A stretch of 33,554 nucleotides of DNA, from IMG/VR virus record IMGVR_UViG_3300044729_001993, positions 1-33,554 of that record; one strand, 5' to 3'. Positions within the stretch are counted from its first letter, which is position 1. The number at the start of each line of letters is the position of its first letter. A program made the position numbers and the translations under genes. Source of the stretch: a virus. Of the stretch, positions 1 through 6,926 are shown in pieces. The notes under the pieces are model-generated. The model saw nothing but the letters and a program-made list of their open reading frames with translations, was not told the origin of the DNA and ran no database searches.

Positions 1-577
1 TCCTCCGGTGTGCGCGGCGCGGCGGGGCCGGTCTTGAACCGGCCCCTGCCGCATCCGCCTTGATATATCCATTGGTAATGCTTGGATTACCAATGGATAA
101 GACTGTCAATGGTTCCACATGGGGGCGCAGTTTGTTCCCAACGGGGGCGCAGTTCGTCCCAGAGGTAGGAACAGTTCGTCCCAAAGGTGGGAACAGTTGT
201 TGCCGACCTTCGGAACAGTTCGTCCCAACGGTTGGAACAGTGCTGTTCCCAACGGGGGCGCAGTTGGAGACCATGTAGACCGACCGCCGTCCCTGCCCGC
301 CGCCTCTCACGAGCACCAAAATCCCCTCGGCGAGAAGCTCGTTCAGCCCCCGATGCACCGAGGATGTCCCTACGCCCATCTGCCGGGCGATCTCGCGGAC
401 GCTAACCCGAACCTCGCACGAGGCGAAGTCGCCCCTATAGAAAGCCCAGAGGGCCATGCGGAGCCCCTGGGCTCCGATGCGGCAGAAAGCCCCGCTCTCC
501 CAGAGAGCACCCCAGCGGCGACGCATCTCGCCCTTCGGGTCGGCTTGGTTCCCGGTCTTTTTCTTCCCGCGTGCCAT
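1..577 (-). CDS. Winged-helix replication initiator (lambda O-like), partial
   Basis: Reading leftward from ATG 577-575, the frame stays open to base 1, so at least 192 residues are present and the C-terminus is outside the window. Residues 1-20 are Lys/Arg-rich. Residues 35-100 form a winged helix: a recognition segment SVREIARQMGVGTSSVHRGL is followed by LNELLAEGILVLVRG and a Gly/Arg wing ending in RRSVYMV. The rest is a low-complexity tail rich in Val, Pro, Gly, Thr, Asn and Cys, encoded by the 22-bp DNA repeats described separately. The start overlaps the stop of the upstream primase-helicase as TGATG, so translation is probably coupled. By analogy with lambda O, I infer that it binds the repeats in its own gene and recruits the neighbouring helicase. 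It could instead be a transcriptional regulator with a repetitive tail. Confidence 0.72.
   Translation of the reverse strand, partial: MARGKKKTGNQADPKGEMRRRWGALWESGAFCRIGAQGLRMALWAFYRGDFASCEVRVSVREIARQMGVGTSSVHRGLNELLAEGILVLVRGGGQGRRSVYMVSNCAPVGNSTVPTVGTNCSEGRQQLFPPLGRTVPTSGTNCAPVGNKLRPHVEPLTVLSIGNPSITNGYIKADAAGAGSRPAPPRRAHRR
24..46. repeat. GC-rich perfect inverted repeat
   Basis: Nine-base arms GGGGCCGGT and ACCGGCCCC are separated by CTTGA. No T-run follows on either strand, so this is not a standard terminator. It lies inside the open frame of the initiator gene and left of the AT-rich repeat, so it may be part of the origin. Confidence 0.5.
66..99. repeat. AT-rich 14-bp inverted repeat beside the iterons
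   Basis: Arms TATCCATTGGTAAT (66-79) and ATTACCAATGGATA (86-99) are perfect, with spacer GCTTGG. It is much AT-richer than its surroundings and adjoins the 22-bp repeats. A DNA unwinding element or accessory binding site at a phage origin would look like this. That role is inferred. Confidence 0.65.
121..270. repeat. Seven 22-bp iteron-like direct repeats (putative replication origin)
   Basis: CAGTT (CAGTG in one unit) anchors fall at 128, 150, 172, 194, 216, 238 and 261, giving five intervals of exactly 22 bp and a last one of 23 bp. The fuller unit resembles GGAACAGTTCGTCCCAAAGG, with outer units starting GGGGGCGCAGTT. A degenerate eighth unit may start near 107. The period is not a multiple of three, so each unit is read in a different frame and the encoded peptide does not repeat from unit to unit. 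Conservation is therefore at DNA level. Tandem units of about two helical turns inside an initiator gene match the organisation of lambda ori within gene O (established). Origin function here is inferred. Confidence 0.75.
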
Positions 578-2346
578 CAGAACCGCCCCCAATCTTGGGC
601 TTTCGGGGCATGGGCCGCGAACTCAGGGATCTCGGCAGCGGCGGCGGCATCCTCGAACCGCTGATACTTGCCGTAGAACCAGAGTTGAACGTCGGCCATC
701 TGGCCCTGACGCAGCTTCTTGCACTTCCACTCGACCAGCAGTTCGCCGTCGGCCCCGACCTCTCCAGTCCGGTGGCCGAATAGAAAGTTGTCGCAGTCGT
801 AGTCGATCTGGTTGGAACCTTTGCCGATGTTCCCGATCTCGGTGCTCGCGTCGCAGCCCTTGGCAACATTCGTCACCAACAGGGTCGCGATGTTCCGGGT
901 CGTGGTCAGTTCGCGGAGTTTGAGCAGGCACTCATTGATCTCGCCGGTCTTGTCTTGAAAGTGGCGATTCGCCCGTATGAGTTGGAGGTAGTCCACGATC
1001 AACAGTGCAGGCTTGTCCTTGTTGATGCACTGCTCGATCTTGTCCATGAGCAGCGGAGCCTCGACCAACTTCAGCCGGTCGCCGACCTTGTTCGAGAGAT
1101 CGACTGCGAGTTTCCGAGCGTTGCCCTGCTTGTGGATCACGTCTTGCAGCGTGAGCGAGTTCTCCCGGCCGCCAAACGTCGTGATCGCCCTCGCCCCGAG
1201 GGCGGCCCGCGTCATCTCCCCGAGGCACCATACCGCGACCATGCCGGGGTTCTGCTCTAGGCAGTCGATCGCCAACTGCATCGCGAGTGCAGACTTCCCT
1301 ACGCCGGGAGCCGCCGCGACGGCGGTCATCTGTCCGAGCGGCAGCCCGCCGTCGAACAGCTTGTCGATCGAAGGGATGCCGGTCGGGATCGCTGGCGTCT
1401 CTTCCTGTTTGCTCCACGCCTCGATGGCATCCACCAGCGTGGGCGTCTTCGTCTCTTCGCTGGCATCCGCGACCGGCACCGCTTCCTCGGCTTGCCCAAG
1501 GATCGGCAGCCGGGGCCGCTTCCACGCGTTGGCGATCTGACGCGGACAGTCTTCAAGATCGTCGCCCCGCAGCCCGACGCGACGCATCCGCTCCATGATG
1601 GTCGAGATCGTTTCCTGCACGCCCCAGCCACGAGCCGCCATGTCGCAGGCGACCGTGAACATCGTCTGCCGTCGCCCGGCGGGGAGCGTGAACCCTTCCT
1701 CTAGGAACCGCCGCGTGAGGTCGCTCATGCTCTTGGCCTGAACGACCACGCTCTGCGATGCCGTCTTGCGAAACCGATCAAGCGGGTAGATCCGCGTCGC
1801 GTCGCAGTCAGACAGCACCGCGAGCGGGCGTTGCTCGTGCTTCCAGTTCACGAATCCAGGCAGCCGCATGATCCGGGGCCAATCGCAGATGGACGAATCG
1901 CTGCCGAGGGCCGACGCGATCGCCTTCATCCGCTCGTGCCACGCGTTCGCGTCCGTCATCGGCTCATCGAGCCGCCACCACGCGTGAACCCCACCGCCGC
2001 TTTCTAGGATCGCGGTCGGCCAGGGCAGACCGGCCGCCTTGATGCGGGCGTAGGCGTCTTCGAGGATCACGCCTCCGTCGAAGTCGGCGAACAAGCACCG
2101 GGCCAGGGCGACGCCCTCGGCCTGACTCTGCCCCTTCGCCTTCCTCGGGTTCGCCCCGAAGTACGCGTGAACGCGTAGCTGCTCAGTGTTCAGCCCGTGC
2201 AGCCACTCCACGATGTCGGGGAGCTCCGCGAGCGTAGACCATCGACGGCCCGCCGACGGTGGAAGAGGTCGGAACTCGATCACATCTTCGGGCTCGAAGA
2301 TGCAGCCGAGGAAATCAATGCACTGGTCGAGAGCGTCCATGCTCAC
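577..2346 (-). CDS. Primase-helicase: AEP-like primase fused to DnaB-type helicase
   Basis: This 589-residue replicative protein has two parts. Residues about 55-195 carry motifs of the archaeo-eukaryotic primase/prim-pol superfamily: FADFD with Asp88 and Asp90, GGGVHAW with His121, and CDWPRIMRLPGFVNWK near 154-169. Residues about 320-575 are a RecA-fold DnaB C-terminal domain with Walker A APGVGKS (346-352), Walker B LLIVDYLQL (448-456) and a final lobe similar to DnaB helicases. It should prime and unwind at the phage fork. The GTG start at 2346 overlaps the upstream stop as GTGA and has AAGG six bases before it. ATG 2340, with AGGTG upstream, is an alternative. The stop overlaps the start of the winged-helix initiator gene. 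Confidence 0.87.
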   Translation of the reverse strand: MSMDALDQCIDFLGCIFEPEDVIEFRPLPPSAGRRWSTLAELPDIVEWLHGLNTEQLRVHAYFGANPRKAKGQSQAEGVALARCLFADFDGGVILEDAYARIKAAGLPWPTAILESGGGVHAWWRLDEPMTDANAWHERMKAIASALGSDSSICDWPRIMRLPGFVNWKHEQRPLAVLSDCDATRIYPLDRFRKTASQSVVVQAKSMSDLTRRFLEEGFTLPAGRRQTMFTVACDMAARGWGVQETISTIMERMRRVGLRGDDLEDCPRQIANAWKRPRLPILGQAEEAVPVADASEETKTPTLVDAIEAWSKQEETPAIPTGIPSIDKLFDGGLPLGQMTAVAAAPGVGKSALAMQLAIDCLEQNPGMVAVWCLGEMTRAALGARAITTFGGRENSLTLQDVIHKQGNARKLAVDLSNKVGDRLKLVEAPLLMDKIEQCINKDKPALLIVDYLQLIRANRHFQDKTGEINECLLKLRELTTTRNIATLLVTNVAKGCDASTEIGNIGKGSNQIDYDCDNFLFGHRTGEVGADGELLVEWKCKKLRQGQMADVQLWFYGKYQRFEDAAAAAEIPEFAAHAPKAQDWGRF

Positions 2347-2891
2347 CTACTGCCTTGTTTGCTGCCGCCGCGAAGATCAATCGCCACCCGAGGATCGGCC
2401 TCGCCGTTGTCCGCGTATGCGATCGTTCCGTTGAACCACAGCACCAGCCGCTCGGTGTCACGGCCGCGCGGATGCGCGACCCCTATTCGATGCTGCACCA
2501 TCACTGATTCGAGGTCGTTCTTCGGCGGCTCGCACGGCCAGATGAACACGAACCGCGACATCACCGCGAAGCCGTTCGGCGTATCCCAGACGCATCGCGT
2601 GTAGTCCATCGCTTGCGACACGACGCGGCCGATCTTGGTCGCCGACTTCTTGCACTCAATGCCAACGATGCCCCACCGCCACCCGTGCTCGATCAATGCC
2701 CGAGTCGGTTGGAGCAGCACGTCGATTCGCGGGCGACCACATCCGATCGTGTCGAGCCTGGGATGCAGCATCCAGCCATTTACTTCTTGCATGACCAGCC
2801 AGTGTGCCGGGTTGACGATGGCGAGCAGCGACGCCACAGCGTCGGGCTCGGTTGCGTATTCGCCGCATGTCAGAACTTGTTCGCGAGACAT
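2343..2891 (-). CDS. PD-(D/E)XK nuclease-like protein
   Basis: This protein has 182 residues. A conserved-looking core runs from PRIDVLL (Asp57) to GIECKKS (Glu79, Lys81), followed by a helix with Gln93 (SQAMDYTR). This D-x20-ExK-x11-Q pattern fits the restriction-endonuclease (PD-(D/E)XK) fold, which acts in DNA cleavage, repair or recombination. The start has AGGAGG five bases upstream, and the stop overlaps the primase-helicase start by four bases, so it belongs to the replication operon. A role as junction or flap nuclease is plausible but not shown. Glu79-x-Lys81 is the most diagnostic element, and no exact family was recognised. Confidence 0.6.
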   Translation of the reverse strand: MSREQVLTCGEYATEPDAVASLLAIVNPAHWLVMQEVNGWMLHPRLDTIGCGRPRIDVLLQPTRALIEHGWRWGIVGIECKKSATKIGRVVSQAMDYTRCVWDTPNGFAVMSRFVFIWPCEPPKNDLESVMVQHRIGVAHPRGRDTERLVLWFNGTIAYADNGEADPRVAIDLRGGSKQGSR

Positions 2892-2917
2892 CCATGCCTC
2901 CTGCTACTCGGCCACGC

Positions 2918-3220
2918 TCAACGAGACGCCGCCGTGATCTGCCACTTCACCGCCCGCCGTCCGCTCCGCGTCTTCCCTTCGCCCGCCTGAACGATCATCC
3001 CCTTCGCCACAAGCTCGATCCGCCTGGGCCGCTGGGTGCTCGGCGACATCGGGATACCGAGTTGCATCTGCTCATCGGTCGCCCCTTCGGGGTGATCGGC
3101 GAGGTAGTCGAGCACCTTCCTGTGGCACGCGTTGACTGTGGTCGGCGTGAGCGACTCGGCAGCGGCCCGGCTAGTGCGGCTGTGCCTCTGAAAGAGCGGC
3201 ATATGGGTGAGCGTCTTCAT
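2918..3220 (-). CDS. Small winged-helix DNA-binding protein
   Basis: This protein has 100 residues. Residues about 30-95 look like a winged helix: a first helix CHRKVLDYLADHP, then ATDEQMQ, a recognition helix around SPSTQRPRRIELVAKGMI, and a wing with GKTRSGRRAVKW. Such stand-alone wHTH proteins are common between phage replication genes and may regulate or accompany replication. ATG 3220 overlaps the upstream coiled-coil gene stop as ATGA, so the two are translationally coupled. The target is unknown. Confidence 0.65.
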   Translation of the reverse strand: MKTLTHMPLFQRHSRTSRAAAESLTPTTVNACHRKVLDYLADHPEGATDEQMQLGIPMSPSTQRPRRIELVAKGMIVQAGEGKTRSGRRAVKWQITAASR

Positions 3221-3402
3221 CGTGTCTCCTCCGCGAGCAGTCGCTTGTCGAGGTGTTCGTTCACATCACGCAGGCACCGACAGAGCGTGTGCAGCCGCCG
3301 GTTCTCCTCGCGGAGCCGTTCGTTCTCAGCCTCAAGCGACTCGGCGAGTTGCCGCAGATCGCGGGAGGGGCGGGGGCGGAAGATGTTGCGGAGCCAGTTC
3401 AT
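3217..3402 (-). CDS. Small coiled-coil protein of unknown function
   Basis: This protein has 61 residues. Residues 15-55 are a Leu/Glu/Arg heptad pattern (LAESLEAENERLREENRRL), strongly predicting a coiled coil. Asn residues in core positions suggest a parallel dimer of leucine-zipper type. It overlaps the methyltransferase stop upstream and the wHTH start downstream by four bases each, which supports a real gene. No catalytic motif was seen. It might dimerise with the adjacent DNA-binding protein. Confidence 0.6.
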   Translation of the reverse strand: MNWLRNIFRPRPSRDLRQLAESLEAENERLREENRRLHTLCRCLRDVNEHLDKRLLAEETR

Positions 3403-4382
3403 GCGACGGCCTCCGCGTCGAAGAGGGTGGTCTCGACCTTTCTGCCCCGCGCGGCCTCTTCCATGTTCTTCATCGCCTGCCGGTAGTAGCCGGGCTTGAG
3501 CTCCACACCGATCGCTTTGCGACCGTTGAGCACGGCCCCGTATGCCTCGCTGCCGACGCCCATGAAAGGGGTCAGCACCGTCTCGCCGGGCAGGCTGCGC
3601 AGATGCACGATCCGCTCGATGACATCAAGTTGCAGCGGGTGCATGTGCCGCTCGTCATCGTCCTCGCGGGCCTGCTTGTAGGGGAGCGTCCGCTCTAGGC
3701 GAATGTCATCCCAGAATGCCGACGCGTACTGCCTCCAGATCCAGTGCGAGTAGCGGTTCTCGATCTGCTTGCCTTTGTGCCCGCGATACGTGAGCAACTC
3801 GGCAGGAATCTCCCTCTCGCCTGCGTACTCCAGCAGCCCATTCGGGTTCGCGACCGGCACCGGGTTTTCGCCCTCCTTGCGGAAGAGCAACAGGCAATCC
3901 GCCGATGCCACGTCGCACAGGCTCGCGTCGGTCACGACTTGCTTGTGGGCGAGTCCCTTCGCCATCGTGCGGTTCCGGACGCCGAGCGGCTCCTTCCAAA
4001 TGAAGTGACGGCACCAGAACCGCCAGCCGAGCGACTCGTGAAGGCGAATGATCTCGCCGGGAAAATCCACCAGCCCGCCGGGCGAGGTCTTTCTCGGGAT
4101 GTCCATGCAATGAACCGCCGACAACCGGCCCGGCATCGTCACGCGATGGATCTCGCCGACCACAAAGGCGTAGTGGTCGAAGAACTCTTGATGGCTGCGA
4201 CAGTTTGAGAGGTCACGCTCGGAACTGGAGTAGTGGTACAAGCACCCCGCACCATCCGCAGCGAACGGCGGCGAGTAGATCGAGAGATGTACCGACTCGT
4301 CGGGGATGCTCTGGAGCACCTCGCAGCAGTCGCCGTTGTAAATCGCGTACTCGTCGGTGATTACTTGCTCGCTGACAGCCAT
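3399..4382 (-). CDS. DNA methyltransferase, beta-class (N4-cytosine or N6-adenine)
   Basis: This protein has 327 residues. Motif IV SPPF lies at residues 37-40 and the AdoMet-binding FMGVG motif at 273-277, followed by GVEL (292-295). The order motif IV, target recognition region, motif I is that of beta-class amino-methyltransferases. SPP(F/Y) is more typical of N4-cytosine enzymes, whereas DPPY is more typical of N6-adenine enzymes. It transfers a methyl group from S-adenosylmethionine to DNA and may protect phage DNA from host restriction. ATG 4382 has AAAGGA upstream and overlaps the SNF2 helicase gene by 22 bp. No cognate endonuclease with a clear type II fold is adjacent. Confidence 0.87.
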   Translation of the reverse strand: MAVSEQVITDEYAIYNGDCCEVLQSIPDESVHLSIYSPPFAADGAGCLYHYSSSERDLSNCRSHQEFFDHYAFVVGEIHRVTMPGRLSAVHCMDIPRKTSPGGLVDFPGEIIRLHESLGWRFWCRHFIWKEPLGVRNRTMAKGLAHKQVVTDASLCDVASADCLLLFRKEGENPVPVANPNGLLEYAGEREIPAELLTYRGHKGKQIENRYSHWIWRQYASAFWDDIRLERTLPYKQAREDDDERHMHPLQLDVIERIVHLRSLPGETVLTPFMGVGSEAYGAVLNGRKAIGVELKPGYYRQAMKNMEEAARGRKVETTLFDAEAVA

Positions 4383-5743
4383 TTCGGAATCCTTTCACTA
4401 TGGGGAAACGTCCTGCGGTGATCGACGGCCAGGGCGTTGCCCATGTGCCGCACAAGTGACTCGAACATTCGGTCGGCGGCGTTCGCCTTGCGTCTCAGAT
4501 TCGCGAGCACGCCGACCTCGCCCTCGGTGGCGATGACATGCACATCGACGGGCTGCGTCTGTCCGAACCGCCAGCACCGCCGCACAGCTTGGTAGTACTG
4601 CTCCCACGAGTGAGAAGCGAACGTCACGACGTGGTGACAATGCTGCCAGTTCAATCCGAAACAGCCGATCTTCGGTTTGGTGACGAGCCGCTTGAGTTGC
4701 CCAGCCTGGAACGCGAGCAGGAGCTCTTCCTTTTCGTCTTCGCTCTGCGAGCCGCTGACTTGACGGCAGTCAGGGATAATCCGCTCAAGCAAATCCGCCT
4801 CGTCGTTCAGATGGCACCACACGACCGACGATCCAGGGTGCAATGCCACGAGCCCGGCCGCCGCCTCGCAGCGGTCTTCGAGCGTGATGCGACGCTCTTC
4901 GCGTTGCTCTTGCAGGGTGTCGGCTGGCAGGGAGAACAGCATCCCGGCCCGCGTCTTGCTGCTATGCACGACGTGCTCGTGCTCGCGGAGCGGCGGCAGG
5001 ACGAGCTTGCCGTCATCGAACCCGAGGTCGGAGGGTTTGCGGCACGCCCGAGCCCACGAGCACACCCACCGCCAGAACGGCTCCTCCGCGTGACCGCGAA
5101 AGCGGTAGCTCTTGCGACCCCAGCCGAGGTAGTCCTTGATGACATCCTCCTTGAAGAACCGCGACAGCATGTCTTGGTAGCCCAGATAGCCGAGGGCTTC
5201 GCTGGACGTGCCGAGCTCGTGGTAGTCGTTCGGTGCGGCGGTCGCGGTGCAGAGCAGGCGGTACGGCACGAGTCGCATAAACTCGGTGACTTCCGCTTTC
5301 GTCGCCCCGTCGAAGTTCTTGAGAATGCTCGACTCGTCGCAGACCACGCCGCCGTAGTCGCCCTGGTCGAAGTTGTGCAGCCGCTCGTAGTTCGTCACGA
5401 CGATGCCCGCCTCGGGCTTGCCGCCTGTTGACCGCACCGCCTCGATGCCAAACCGCTTCGCCTCTTCGACGGTCTGGTAGCTGACCGCGAGAGGGGTAGC
5501 GATCAGCACGGGCTTGCCGGTCTGTTGGCGGATGTTCTCTGCCCACACCAACTGCATCGGGGTCTTGCCCATGCCGCAGTCGGCGAAGATCGCCGAGCGA
5601 CCCTTGCGACAAGCCCACTCGATCAGATGTCGCTGGTAGTCGAAGAGCCAGCCCGGCAGGAAGTCGGGCGTAAACCCGTGGTCGCCGTCGAGTTGCTGCT
5701 TCGTTTCGAGAAACGCTGTGTATCGGTCAGATGCTGCAATCAT
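4361..5743 (-). CDS. SNF2-type DEAD/DEAH-like helicase
   Basis: From ATG 5743 (GAGAGGGGA upstream) this is 460 residues. Motif I DCGMGKT lies at 55-61, motif II DESS at 136-139 (a DESS variant common in phage SNF2 proteins), motif III TAT at 166-168, and motif VI with QAVRRCWRFGQ at 385-395. Both RecA lobes are present. It is an ATP-driven DNA translocase or helicase. The frame is open further upstream, but the N-terminal 123 residues of that extension are compositional nonsense overlapping two other genes, so the shorter start was chosen. It overlaps the methyltransferase gene by 22 bp, suggesting the two act together. Confidence 0.87.
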   Translation of the reverse strand: MIAASDRYTAFLETKQQLDGDHGFTPDFLPGWLFDYQRHLIEWACRKGRSAIFADCGMGKTPMQLVWAENIRQQTGKPVLIATPLAVSYQTVEEAKRFGIEAVRSTGGKPEAGIVVTNYERLHNFDQGDYGGVVCDESSILKNFDGATKAEVTEFMRLVPYRLLCTATAAPNDYHELGTSSEALGYLGYQDMLSRFFKEDVIKDYLGWGRKSYRFRGHAEEPFWRWVCSWARACRKPSDLGFDDGKLVLPPLREHEHVVHSSKTRAGMLFSLPADTLQEQREERRITLEDRCEAAAGLVALHPGSSVVWCHLNDEADLLERIIPDCRQVSGSQSEDEKEELLLAFQAGQLKRLVTKPKIGCFGLNWQHCHHVVTFASHSWEQYYQAVRRCWRFGQTQPVDVHVIATEGEVGVLANLRRKANAADRMFESLVRHMGNALAVDHRRTFPHSERIPKWLSASK

Positions 5744-5745
5744 GC

Positions 5746-5979
5746 TCAGTCCCCTCTCCACCGCTTCGGCGGCACGTATCGCTCGGTCTCTGGGTTCTCC
5801 TTCCGCCACTCGGCGAACTTGATCGCGGCGAGCTCCCGCAACGCGGCAGCGGCCTCGGGCACCAGGGTCACGTAGTCGAAGTCGCCTCGCTGCCGCTTCT
5901 CGGCTTCGATCGCCACGAGACGATCGGCCAGAGCCTTGAGCCGAACGATCGGCCTCGTGCCTAGGTAGGCGTCGCTCAT
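5746..5979 (-). CDS. Small hypothetical protein
   Basis: This protein has 77 residues, starting at an ATG that overlaps the upstream stop as ATGA. It is mostly helical, with charged segments (RLKALADRLVAIEAEKRQR; ALRELAAIKFAEWRKENPE) and a basic end, YVPPKRWRGD. It lies two bases before the SNF2 helicase gene. No family was recognised. The helices could support oligomerisation or partner binding. Confidence 0.6.
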   Translation of the reverse strand: MSDAYLGTRPIVRLKALADRLVAIEAEKRQRGDFDYVTLVPEAAAALRELAAIKFAEWRKENPETERYVPPKRWRGD

Positions 5980-6254
5980 GCGGGCACCCGCGTCGCAGCA
6001 TTCGCCATATCGCGGCAGTCCTGGGCACGATCCCGCAGGCCGCACGCGATGCTGTCGATGCTGATGGATGCCATGCTCCACGCAGATGACTCGCTGTCGC
6101 TCCACTCGGCACCGTGCTGGGTCATGTACCCGCCGGGCATCTCGACCCACCACTGCCCAGCGATCGCTCGCAGGGTGCCGCTCTGGATCGTGATGCTCAC
6201 GTACTTCGGGTGTGCTGACCCGACTTGCAAAATCGCTCGATAGACCGTCTTCAT
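5976..6254 (-). CDS. Hypothetical protein
   Basis: This protein has 92 residues from ATG 6254, which has GAGGGAC about six bases upstream. The frame is open to 6296, but that extension has no ribosome site. The N-terminal half is beta-like (MKTVYRAILQVG, KYVSITIQSG, QWWVEMPGG) and the C-terminal half is helical with two Cys. It is coupled by a four-base overlap to the next gene. Function is unknown. The 163 bases upstream (6255-6417) hold no minus-strand gene; only weak inverted repeats are visible there. Confidence 0.55.
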   Translation of the reverse strand: MKTVYRAILQVGSAHPKYVSITIQSGTLRAIAGQWWVEMPGGYMTQHGAEWSDSESSAWSMASISIDSIACGLRDRAQDCRDMANAATRVPA

Positions 6255-6417
6255 GCTTCGTCCCTCGGGGTGTATTGGCGGCGTGTCGTGCCGCATGCGG
6301 TCGAGTCACTCGCGAGCAAGGAGGTATGAGCCTCGACTGCACCGATACATCGCCTCTGCGTGCTTGGCGGCGGATGTGGCTTGGCAGCCACCAGGGCAAC
6401 CGCGTGCCGCTGAACTG

Positions 6418-6888
6418 CTAGAAGGGGATGTCATCGCCCGGCAGTCGCTCGACCACGGGCTTCGGGTTGGGCTTGATCGCGGGCGGCTTGGCGGCGACCG
6501 TCGCGGGCACGTACCGCTTCACGACCGCCGAGGTCTTCCCGGCCTTGCTCGTGTAGTGGCTGATCTCCACCGCGAGCTCCCGCCCCTCGATGTCGCCCGG
6601 CGTCAGCGAGAGGCGACCATCGGCGGGCTTGATGCCCAGTGCGTCGGCGAGGTTCGCGGCCCGCCACCCGAGGTGGTGCGGGATGTCATCGAAGACAAAC
6701 TTGTAGTCGCCCTCGACCGTCGCGAGCCGCAGCTTAAGACAGTTTCCGTGCGGGTTCGTCTCGTGCCGCTTGTATTCGTTCGTCCCTTCTTCGCAGTGCC
6801 TCACGACCATCTGGTGCCGCCCGGCGGGCACGATCGCCCGCTCATGCGTCACGGTCTCGGTCGGCTGATCGTCAATCACGAAATCCAT
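6418..6888 (-). CDS. SSB-like single-stranded DNA-binding protein
   Basis: This protein has 156 residues from ATG 6888, preceded by GGAAAGGA. A GTG at 6930 overlapping the Sak4 stop would add 14 residues but has no ribosome site. The body (about 20-125) is rich in beta strands, compatible with an OB fold. A Pro/Lys linker follows, and the protein ends GDDIPF, the acidic hydrophobic tip that in bacterial SSB recruits replication and repair proteins (established for SSB). Its position directly after a Sak4-like recombinase supports a DNA recombination and replication role. The exact family (DUF669-like) is inferred. Confidence 0.72.
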   Translation of the reverse strand: MDFVIDDQPTETVTHERAIVPAGRHQMVVRHCEEGTNEYKRHETNPHGNCLKLRLATVEGDYKFVFDDIPHHLGWRAANLADALGIKPADGRLSLTPGDIEGRELAVEISHYTSKAGKTSAVVKRYVPATVAAKPPAIKPNPKPVVERLPGDDIPF

Positions 6889-6926
6889 CTCGTCGTTCCT
6901 TTCCGTAGGGGTGTCGTTTCCGTTCG

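Noticed and set aside
121-270. CRISPR array
   Set aside because: The 22-bp units directly abut with no unique spacers, and no cas genes are present.
121-270. Protein tandem repeat
   Set aside because: The DNA period of 22 bases moves the reading frame in every unit, so adjacent units do not encode the same peptide.
3399-5743. DISARM-like or restriction defence island
   Set aside because: Only a methyltransferase and a SNF2 helicase are visible. No phospholipase D, DUF1998 or restriction endonuclease partner, and the setting is a phage replication operon.
6327-6421. Plus-strand mini gene with AAGGAGGT just before ATG
   Set aside because: The ribosome site is one base from the ATG, too close for efficient initiation, and the peptide has no recognisable feature in a minus-strand operon.
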